A stretch of DNA of 6,062 bases. Source: Actinomycetes bacterium (lineage in GTDB: Bacteria > Actinomycetota > Actinomycetes > Propionibacteriales > Propionibacteriaceae). The stretch covers positions 1 to 6,062 of the forward strand of contig JAEYUH010000194.1 of assembly GCA_023432725.1 (NCBI GenBank). Direction: 5' to 3'. The notes beneath the pieces are model-generated. The model was not told where the DNA came from and did not search any database. It saw only the letters and a list, made by a program, of their open reading frames with translations. Positions 1 to 4,879 of this stretch are shown piece by piece. The position numbers and the translations under genes were made by a program. Position 1 is the first letter of the stretch. Each line of letters starts with the position of its first letter.

Positions 1-57
1 CTGGACGAGATCGAGCAGCCGGCCCACCGCCGCCGCCGGTTCCACGTCGCCCACTGA
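1..57 (+). CDS. C-terminal end of an unidentified upstream gene (partial)
   Basis: Reading from the first base, an open frame gives 18 codons (LDEIEQPAHRRRRFHVAH) and stops at TGA 55-57. The basic, Arg-rich tail and GC-biased third positions fit a real gene end in this genome, and the stop lies 66 bases before prfB. There is too little sequence to name a family, and the frame could be open by chance. It is cut off by the left edge. Confidence 0.35.
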   Translation: MDEIEQPAHRRRRFHVAH

Positions 58-85
58 GGCGACACCACAGGTGCCCGACGGCGCA

Positions 86-123
86 GTGAGCCGGGTCGGC
101 CGCCCACGGTAGACTGCCCCTTC
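86..123 (+). promoter_or_regulatory. Candidate prfB promoter, leaderless type
   Basis: TAGACT at 110-115 matches the actinobacterial TANNNT -10 consensus. It ends eight bases before the GTG start at 124, so the expected transcription start falls on or next to the start codon. There is no Shine-Dalgarno sequence in the intervening gccccttc. Upstream, GTGAGC at 86-91 (18-bp spacer) is only a weak -35 match (3 of 6 to TTGACA), which is normal for housekeeping sigma promoters in this group. The box and its spacing are seen directly; promoter activity and leaderless translation are inferred. Confidence 0.55.
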
Positions 124-1233
124 GTGACCGCCGCTGACCTGCTGGCCGACCTGGCCGACCTCCAACGCACCTTGACCTCGATCGAGGCGGTGCTCGACCC
201 GGACGCCAAGCGGGCTCAGATCGCCGAACTCTCCGAGCAGGTGTCCGCCCCCGATCTGTGGGATGACCAGGAGAACGCCCAGCGGGTCACCTCCCAGCTC
301 TCCCGACTCCAGTCCGAGGTCGACCGGCTCACCAAGCTGCGCGGCCGGATCGAGGACATCGGCGTCCTGGTCGAACTCGCGCAGGAAGAGAACGACGCCG
401 ACACCCTCGCCGAGGCCCACAAGGACCTGGGCGCACTCCGCGCCGACATGGACGCCCTGGAGATCCGCACCCTGCTGGCCGGCGAGTACGACCAGCGCGA
501 GGCGCTGGTCACCATCCGCTCCGAGGCCGGGGGAGTCGACGCCGCCGACTTCGCCGCCATGCTGCTGCGGATGTACCTGCGCTGGGCCGAGCGTCACGGC
601 TACGCCACCGAGGTGTACGAAACGTCCGAGGCCGAGGAGGCCGGCATCAAGTCGGCCACCTTCACAGTCAAGGAGCCGTTCGCCTACGGGATGCTCTCGG
701 TCGAACAGGGCACGCACCGGCTGGTGCGGATCTCGCCGTTCGACAACCAGGGACGCCGGCAGACCTCCTTCGCGGGCGTGGACGTCTTCCCGGTCACCGA
801 GGACATCGACCACATCGACATCCCCGAGGCCGACATCAGGGTGGACGTCTTCCGGTCCTCCGGCCCGGGTGGTCAAAGCGTCAACACCACCGACTCAGCC
901 GTGCGGCTCACGCACCTGCCGACCGGCATCGTGGTGTCGATGCAGAACGAGAAGTCGCAGCTGCAGAACAAGGTAGCCGCCATGAAGGTGCTGCAGTCCC
1001 GCCTGCTCGAGCGGCTGCGCGCCGAGAAGGAGGCCGAGATGCGCGGCCTCAAGGGCGACGCCGGCAACTCGTGGGGGGCGCAGATGCGGTCCTACGTCCT
1101 TCACCCCTACCAGATGGTCAAGGACCTGCGAACCGAGCACGAGGTCGGCAACCCCGATGCGGTCTTCGACGGTGACATCGACGGCTTCATCGACGCAGGG
1201 ATCCGGTGGCGCAGGCAGCAGGGTGAGCGCTGA
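124..1233 (+). CDS. prfB: Peptide chain release factor 2 (RF2)
   Basis: Class I release factor that recognises UGA and UAA in the ribosomal A site and triggers hydrolysis of peptidyl-tRNA. The 369-residue length is typical for the family (E. coli RF2 is 365). The N-terminal helical domain (about 1-110) is followed by the core. The RF2-specific SPF stop-codon reader is at residues 204-206 ([15 protein letters not shown]), and the catalytic GGQ loop is at 249-251 ([20 protein letters not shown]). The C-terminal block with [20 protein letters not shown] is also characteristic. SPF rather than PxT separates it from RF1. GTG 124 is the only sensible start: the protein aligns from here with actinobacterial RF2, and the next Met is over 100 codons in. 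There is no CUUUGA frameshift site or in-frame UGA near codon 26, so the classical RF2 autoregulatory frameshift is absent. Its own stop is TGA, an RF2 codon. Confidence 0.98.
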   Translation: MTAADLLADLADLQRTLTSIEAVLDPDAKRAQIAELSEQVSAPDLWDDQENAQRVTSQLSRLQSEVDRLTKLRGRIEDIGVLVELAQEENDADTLAEAHKDLGALRADMDALEIRTLLAGEYDQREALVTIRSEAGGVDAADFAAMLLRMYLRWAERHGYATEVYETSEAEEAGIKSATFTVKEPFAYGMLSVEQGTHRLVRISPFDNQGRRQTSFAGVDVFPVTEDIDHIDIPEADIRVDVFRSSGPGGQSVNTTDSAVRLTHLPTGIVVSMQNEKSQLQNKVAAMKVLQSRLLERLRAEKEAEMRGLKGDAGNSWGAQMRSYVLHPYQMVKDLRTEHEVGNPDAVFDGDIDGFIDAGIRWRRQQGER

Positions 1234-1237
1234 CAGG

Positions 1238-1274
1238 GCTCGCGGGTCGAGCGGCCGGACCGGCGCGGACCGCG
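1238..1274. repeat. Cluster of short inverted repeats after prfB
   Basis: Three perfect inverted repeats follow the prfB stop back to back. GCTCG/CGAGC with a 5-nt loop spans 1238-1252. GCCGG-A-CCGGC spans 1254-1264 and CGCGG-A-CCGCG spans 1264-1274. The last two share the heptamer CGGACCG (1256-1262 and 1266-1272), and their centres (1259, 1269) are exactly ten bases apart. They could be a GC-rich prfB 3' end structure without a U-tract, or paired protein-binding sites upstream of the ftsE promoter. Short palindromes are common by chance at this GC content, so function is uncertain. Confidence 0.4.
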
Positions 1275-1304
1275 TGGCGGCTGGCCCGTCCCGGGGCCTC
1301 CGCA

Positions 1305-1310
1305 TACACT
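1305..1310 (+). promoter_or_regulatory. Candidate -10 box for the ftsEX operon
   Basis: TACACT fits TANNNT and lies in a locally AT-richer spot (gcatacactccaa) within the prfB-ftsE gap. Transcription would start near 1316-1318, leaving a leader of about 60 bases before ftsE. No convincing -35 is visible at 17-18 bp (TGGCCC or CTGGCC). It is the best promoter candidate in the gap. Confidence 0.45.
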
Positions 1311-1324
1311 CCAAGGCAGGTCGG

Positions 1325-1346
1325 CCTGAGAGTTCCTCAGGAAACT
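1325..1346 (+). promoter_or_regulatory. Overlapping inverted repeats in the ftsE leader
   Basis: CCTGAG (1325-1330) and CTCAGG (1336-1341) form a perfect 6-bp stem with a 5-nt loop. The same bases also belong to a second palindrome, TTCCT-C-AGGAA (1333-1343), extendable to AGTTCC/GGAAACT with one bulge (1331-1346). The two structures cannot form together in RNA. This may be an RNA switch or hairpin in the leader, or a DNA operator just downstream of the predicted start site. No known riboswitch consensus is complete here. Confidence 0.4.
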
Positions 1347-1378
1347 TCCCCATCGTCCAGCCCGGCCAGCCCTGAACC

Positions 1379-2065
1379 GTGATCAGATTCGAAGGCGTCT
1401 CGAAGACCTACGAGGGTCAGACGCGCCCCGCGCTGCGCAATGTCGACGTCGAGATCGGGAAGGGCGAGTTCGCCTTCCTGGTGGGCGCCTCGGGCTCGGG
1501 AAAGTCGACCTTCCTGCGGCTGATCCTGCGCGAGTACCTGCCCAGCTCCGGCCATATCTACGTGGCCGGCAAGGATCTGACCCGGATGCGCGGCTGGAAG
1601 GTGCCCGCGCTGCGCCGCCAGATCGGCACGGTCTTCCAGGACTTCCGGCTGCTGCCCGGCAAGTCGGTGACCGAGAACGTCGGGTTCGCCCTGCAGGTGA
1701 TCGGCAAACCTGCCTCGCTGATCCGCAAGGTAGTGCCGGAGACGCTGGAACTGGTAGGGCTGGAGGGCAAGGGCGACCGGATGCCTGAGGAACTTTCAGG
1801 CGGTGAGCAGCAGCGGGTGGCGATCGCCAGGGCCTTCGTGAACCGGCCGGCGATCCTGATCGCCGACGAGCCGACCGGCAACCTCGACCCGGCCACCAGC
1901 GTCGGCATCATGAAGCTGCTCGACCGGATCAACAAGGCCGACACCACAGTGATCATGGCCACCCATGACGCCACCATCGTCGACCAGATGCGCAAGCGGG
2001 TCATCGAACTGGTGGCGGGCGAAGTGGTGCGCGACCAGACCAAGGGCGTCTATGGCTACCAGTGA
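1379..2065 (+). CDS. ftsE: Cell division ATP-binding protein FtsE
   Basis: Cytoplasmic ATPase of the FtsEX complex, which couples ATP hydrolysis at the divisome to activation of an extracellular peptidoglycan hydrolase. At 228 residues it has the usual FtsE length. Visible motifs are Walker [10 protein letters not shown] (36-44), Q-loop Gln87 in the FtsE-typical VFQDFRLL, signature LSGGEQQR (139-146), Walker B ILIADE (159-164; Asp163, Glu164), D-loop NLD (168-170) and H-loop His196 in MATHD. All ATPase residues are intact. The start is GTG 1379, supported by alignment of [13 protein letters not shown] with actinobacterial FtsE. No Shine-Dalgarno is seen in the preceding cggccagccctgaacc, which is odd given the predicted leader of about 60 nt. 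The stop is TGA, 27 bases before ftsX, and the two are surely co-transcribed. Generic ABC proteins such as LolD or MacB are less likely given the adjacent ftsX. Confidence 0.97.
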   Translation: MIRFEGVSKTYEGQTRPALRNVDVEIGKGEFAFLVGASGSGKSTFLRLILREYLPSSGHIYVAGKDLTRMRGWKVPALRRQIGTVFQDFRLLPGKSVTENVGFALQVIGKPASLIRKVVPETLELVGLEGKGDRMPEELSGGEQQRVAIARAFVNRPAILIADEPTGNLDPATSVGIMKLLDRINKADTTVIMATHDATIVDQMRKRVIELVAGEVVRDQTKGVYGYQ

Positions 2066-2077
2066 GCCGCGCCCACG

Positions 2078-2083
2078 AGGAGG
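2078..2083 (+). promoter_or_regulatory. Ribosome binding site of ftsX
   Basis: AGGAGG lies nine bases before ATG 2093. It fixes the ftsX start in the short gap after ftsE, and it contrasts with the lack of such a site in front of ftsE. Confidence 0.85.
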
Positions 2084-2092
2084 GGCTGCCTG

Positions 2093-2998
2093 ATGCGGCA
2101 CACACTGCGCGAGATGTGGTCCGGCCTGCGCCGGAACACCTCGATGAACCTGGCTGTCATCGTCACGATGTGGGTGTCGCTCACCCTGTTCGGGGCGGGA
2201 CTGCTGGTCACCCAACAGGTGGATCTGCTCAAGGGCAGCTGGTACGCCCGCATCGAGATCAGCGTCTTCTTGTGCGTGGAGGACTCCCCGGGCCGCAACT
2301 GTGAACCGAAGGTGGGGGCCACCGACGCCGAGCGCGCCGCCATCGAGGCTGCGCTGCGGGACAACCCCGAGGTGCGCGAGGTCTTCTACGAGAGCAAGGC
2401 CGAGGCGTGGGCAGAATTCCAGAAGGTATTCGCCGACGATCCCATTCTTGAGTCCATGACGATGGAAATGATGCAGGATTCCTTCCGCGTCAAACTGGTG
2501 AATCCAGAGGAATACCAGGGCGTGGTCTCCATGGTGTCGGGGATGCCGGGGGTGCAGGCGGTGCGTGACCTGCGCGAGATCCTCGACCCGCTGTTCGCCT
2601 GGCTCAACATGGCCCGGTGGGCGACAGTCCTGGCGAGCGGTCTGCTCCTGCTCGCCGCCGCCCTGCAGATAGGCAACACCATCCGCATGGCGGCCTTCTC
2701 GCGGCGCCGCGAGATCGGCATCATGCGGCTGGTCGGTGCCTCCAACTGGTACATCATGTTGCCGTTCCTGCTCGAGTCGCTGCTCGCGGCGCTCGCCGGA
2801 GCGGCCCTCGCCTGCCTGTCGCTGGCGGCGATCCAGGAGTTCGTCATCATCCAGAAGGCTAAAGTTGAGATCAAGACAATCACCGCTTGGATCGGGTGGG
2901 ACCACGTAGGTTTTGCCATGGCAAGCCTTGTGCTCCTGGGTGTCGTGCTGTCTATCATTCCGACGTTGATAGCAACTCGCAGGTTCCTTCGAGTATGA
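2093..2998 (+). CDS. ftsX: Cell division membrane protein FtsX
   Basis: Integral membrane partner of FtsE; it relays ATP-driven movement across the membrane to a wall hydrolase. The 301 residues show the FtsX plan: a short cytoplasmic N-terminus (LREMWSGLRRNTSMN), TM1 about 18-40, a large extracellular domain about 43-172, TM2 about 175-197, a cytoplasmic coupling segment AFSRRREIGIMRLVGAS (201-217), TM3 about 222-247 and TM4 about 270-294. The RRxEIGIMRLVGAS motif is strongly diagnostic. The extracellular domain carries Cys61 and Cys70 (SVFLCVED...NCEPK), placed to form a disulfide; a similar pair occurs in mycobacterial FtsX. ATG 2093 has a strong ribosome binding site. The last 45 or so codons use many A/T-ending codons (AAA, ATA, TTT, CTT, GTA), unlike the rest of the operon. 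It ends 24 bases before the M23 gene, the probable effector. Confidence 0.97.
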   Translation: MRHTLREMWSGLRRNTSMNLAVIVTMWVSLTLFGAGLLVTQQVDLLKGSWYARIEISVFLCVEDSPGRNCEPKVGATDAERAAIEAALRDNPEVREVFYESKAEAWAEFQKVFADDPILESMTMEMMQDSFRVKLVNPEEYQGVVSMVSGMPGVQAVRDLREILDPLFAWLNMARWATVLASGLLLLAAALQIGNTIRMAAFSRRREIGIMRLVGASNWYIMLPFLLESLLAALAGAALACLSLAAIQEFVIIQKAKVEIKTITAWIGWDHVGFAMASLVLLGVVLSIIPTLIATRRFLRV

Positions 2999-3011
2999 GT
3001 CGGATCGAATT

Positions 3012-3015
3012 GGAG
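3012..3015 (+). promoter_or_regulatory. Ribosome binding site of the M23 peptidase gene
   Basis: GGAG, within tggagtgagata, lies seven bases before GTG 3023. It supports this GTG as the start and gives the full n-region of the signal peptide. It sits in a short AT-shifted gap after ftsX. Confidence 0.7.
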
Positions 3016-3022
3016 TGAGATA

Positions 3023-4303
3023 GTGCGCCAGGTGTCTTCCCCCACCGTCACGCATTCGGACAGGCGAGGCAGCGCTGCCAGGTCCTGGCTCCGTCTCCTC
3101 CTCGTCGGCGCGCTGCTGTTCGGCCTGTTCGCCGGGGCGGCGACCCCGGCCTCCGCAGACAGCCTCGAGGACCAGCGCGCGAAGGTGCGCAAGGCGCTGG
3201 CGCGAACCAAGTCGAACATCGCCAGTGCCAAGGATGACGTGAAGGCGGCGTCGACCTCCCTGGAGGACTCCGAGCAGAAACTCGCCGCGGCACGCCAGAA
3301 ATTGGCTTATGTGCAGGGGAAGCTCGCAAAGGCGAAGAAGAAGGACGCCCAGATCGCCAAGGCCGTGAAAAAGGCCGAGCAGGCCCTGGAGAAGTCCGAG
3401 GCCGCGGTGCTGCAGGGTGAACTCGACCTCGCCGAGCAGAAGCGACTGATCGGGGACGTCGCCCGCTCCGCCTACCAGCAGCAGTCCAACCTGGCCGGCC
3501 TCGGCGTGCTGTTGACCGCGGAGACGGTCGGGCAGGTCGCCGAGCGGGCCCAGTGGACCGAGTTGATCTTCGCCAGCTCGGCGTCCGAGATGGACCGGCT
3601 GCAGCAACTCCAGCTCGAACTGGAGGAGGCCAAGCTGGCGAGGGAGGCGGCCAGGGCCGAGGTCGCCGAGCAGCGCCGCCAGAGCAAGGCGCAGGTCGCG
3701 GCGGTCAAGGAGCTCGCAGCCGACGCCGCCGCCCACGAGGCCGAGGTGAAGCGCCTGGTCGCAGAGAACAAGCGGTTGCGCGACACCGCCATGCAGGAGC
3801 TCGAGGCGACCCGGGAGCAGTACGAGAAGCTCGAGAAGCAGGAAGCGGCGATCACCAAGAAGATCCTCGCCGCGGCCGCCAAGTCGAACCGGGTCAACTC
3901 CAAGGGCTTCATCCGCCCGGTCAACGCCAACCCCGGATCGCCGTTCGGCCTTCGCTACCACCCGATCCTGCACTACTACCGGATGCACTGGGGCCTTGAC
4001 TTCGGCGCCAAGTGCGGTGCCCCGCTGTACGCGATGGCGGACGGGAAGGTCGCCCAGATCCTGCGGACCTCGCAGTCCAACGGCCTCGGCAACTGGACGG
4101 TCATCAACTACGGCAGGTACAAGGGCTCCAACATCGCCAGCGGCTATGCCCACCAGTCGAGGATCATCGTCGGCGTCGGCCAGACCGTGAAGCGGGGCCA
4201 GGTCGTCGGCTACGTCGGCACCACGGGGCTGTCGACCGGCTGCCACCTGCACCTGCAGATCTACAAGGACGGCGTCCGGGTCAACCCCCGCCCCTACGTC
4301 TGA
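3023..4303 (+). CDS. Secreted coiled-coil M23 (LytM-type) peptidoglycan endopeptidase, likely FtsEX effector
   Basis: Predicted exported wall hydrolase of 426 residues. A Sec-type signal peptide (basic residues 14-24, hydrophobic 24-40) ends at ASA 43-45. Two long Ala/Lys/Glu-rich coiled-coil arms (about 47-150 and 190-290) flank a non-heptad tip, about 150-190, containing SAYQQQSNLAGLGVLLTA and FASSASEMDRLQQL. This is the EnvC/PcsB/CwlO hairpin plan, in which this segment docks on FtsX. The C-terminal M23 domain (about 297-426) keeps the full metal and catalytic set: His322 and Asp326 (HWGLD), His377 (GYAH), and His408/His410 (CHLHL). It should thus be an active zinc endopeptidase, unlike E. 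coli EnvC, whose LytM domain is degenerate. Cys331 and Cys407 could form a disulfide. The gene lies 24 bases after ftsX, so co-transcription and function with FtsEX are strongly implied but not shown. A palindromic terminator candidate follows. No gene symbol is assigned because the family has no settled name here. Confidence 0.93.
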   Translation: MRQVSSPTVTHSDRRGSAARSWLRLLLVGALLFGLFAGAATPASADSLEDQRAKVRKALARTKSNIASAKDDVKAASTSLEDSEQKLAAARQKLAYVQGKLAKAKKKDAQIAKAVKKAEQALEKSEAAVLQGELDLAEQKRLIGDVARSAYQQQSNLAGLGVLLTAETVGQVAERAQWTELIFASSASEMDRLQQLQLELEEAKLAREAARAEVAEQRRQSKAQVAAVKELAADAAAHEAEVKRLVAENKRLRDTAMQELEATREQYEKLEKQEAAITKKILAAAAKSNRVNSKGFIRPVNANPGSPFGLRYHPILHYYRMHWGLDFGAKCGAPLYAMADGKVAQILRTSQSNGLGNWTVINYGRYKGSNIASGYAHQSRIIVGVGQTVKRGQVVGYVGTTGLSTGCHLHLQIYKDGVRVNPRPYV

Positions 4304-4336
4304 CAGCCGAGGGCGGGCCCTACCCGTCGTCGGAAC

Positions 4337-4371
4337 CCGGGTCCCGAGCCGTGACACGGCTCGGGACTTGG
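4337..4371 (+). terminator. Palindromic hairpin between the M23 gene and smpB
   Basis: Bases 4341-4353 and 4355-4367 are exact reverse complements around A4354, a 27-nt perfect palindrome. As RNA this gives at least 11 GC-rich pairs with a 3-5 nt loop. The stem extends outward by two G-U and two C-G pairs (4337-4340 with 4368-4371). Only a weak T-rich stretch (ttggcatctct) follows, so a canonical U-tract is missing, as is common in high-GC actinobacteria. It starts about 35 bases after the M23 stop. Termination of the ftsEX-M23 transcript is the best reading; partial readthrough or an mRNA-protecting 3' hairpin are alternatives. Confidence 0.75.
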
Positions 4372-4393
4372 CATCTCTGACAGACTGGTGACG

Positions 4394-4399
4394 AGGAGG
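4394..4399 (+). promoter_or_regulatory. Ribosome binding site deciding the smpB start
   Basis: AGGAGG lies six bases before ATG 4406. An upstream in-frame GTG at 4388 would make the codons of this very motif part of the protein (Arg-Arg), so ATG 4406 is the better start. Confidence 0.85.
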
Positions 4400-4405
4400 A
4401 ACCCG

Positions 4406-4879
4406 ATGCCGCGACCCACCGGGCGGATCATGGTCGCCCAGAACCGCAAGGCCCGTCACGACTACCACCTGCACGACAGCTTCGAGGCGGGACTCGTCCT
4501 GACCGGGACCGAAGTGAAATCACTGCGCGCCGGACGCGCGTCGCTGGCCGATGCCTTCGCGACCGTGGACGACGGCGAGGTGTGGCTGCGCAACGCCCAT
4601 ATCCCCGAGTACGAGTTCGGGACCTGGAAGAACCACTCCACCCGACGCACCCGCAAGCTGCTGCTGCACCGCAAGGAGATCGCCAAGCTGGTCAAGGAGA
4701 CCGCGAACTCCGGACGCACCATCGTCCCGCTGGCCATCTACTTCTCCGACGGGTACGCCAAGGTGGAGATCGCGGTCGCGACCGGCAAGAAGGACTGGGA
4801 CAAGCGGCAGACCCTCGCCGCGAGGGAGGCCGACCGCGAGGCCCAGCGGGCGCTCGCCAGCCGGAACAAGGGGCAGTGA
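4406..4879 (+). CDS. smpB: SsrA (tmRNA)-binding protein SmpB
   Basis: RNA-binding protein that delivers tmRNA to stalled ribosomes for trans-translation. With the start at ATG 4406 it has 157 residues, close to the roughly 160 of other SmpB proteins; the in-frame GTG 4388 would add MTRRNP with no family support. Recognisable blocks are NRKARHDY (13-20), the OB-fold hallmark GTEVKSLR (34-41), [14 protein letters not shown] (56-69), [10 protein letters not shown] (83-92) and the basic C-terminal tail with KKDWDKRQ (128-135), which enters the empty mRNA channel. The protein looks complete. The tmRNA gene, often nearby, is not in this window. No clear -10 box was found between the upstream palindrome and the start, so transcription may come from a weak promoter or readthrough. 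The TGA stop overlaps the next start (TGATG), implying translational coupling. Confidence 0.97.
   Translation: MPRPTGRIMVAQNRKARHDYHLHDSFEAGLVLTGTEVKSLRAGRASLADAFATVDDGEVWLRNAHIPEYEFGTWKNHSTRRTRKLLLHRKEIAKLVKETANSGRTIVPLAIYFSDGYAKVEIAVATGKKDWDKRQTLAAREADREAQRALASRNKGQ
4868..4873 (+). promoter_or_regulatory. Ribosome binding site of the DUF2207 gene inside smpB
   Basis: AAGGGG, in the last codons of smpB, ends five bases before ATG 4879. This is a modest Shine-Dalgarno, and together with the TGATG overlap it fits reinitiation by ribosomes finishing smpB. Confidence 0.6.

Noticed and set aside
124..210. RF2 programmed frameshift in prfB
   Set aside because: The frame is continuous from GTG 124; no CTTTGA slippery site or in-frame TGA occurs near codon 26.
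1321..1350. Possible TPP riboswitch, from the CCTGAGAG resemblance to the CUGAGA element
   Set aside because: The partner elements (the ACCUGAUCUGGAUAAUGCC-like region and closing stem) are absent and the leader is too short; ftsE is not a thiamine gene.
3058..3100. Tat signal in the M23 protein, from Arg14-Arg15
   Set aside because: The residues after the Arg pair are GSAAR, lacking the F-L-K part of the twin-arginine motif; an ordinary Sec signal fits better.
4304..4405. Space for a tmRNA (ssrA) gene beside smpB
   Set aside because: The gap is only 102 bases, holds the palindrome and the ribosome binding site, and shows no tRNA-like ends; tmRNA is over 300 nt.
1796..4474. An 892-codon open frame on the minus strand across ftsE, ftsX, the M23 gene and into smpB
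   Set aside because: It is antisense to four well-identified genes; its product is low-complexity (Leu, Gly, Arg, Asp, His rich) with no recognisable domain. Long antisense frames without stops are expected from GC-rich codon bias.
4525..4539. GCGCG/CGCGC inverted repeat inside smpB
   Set aside because: It encodes the conserved LRAGRASL segment, so the symmetry follows from codon choice for conserved residues.
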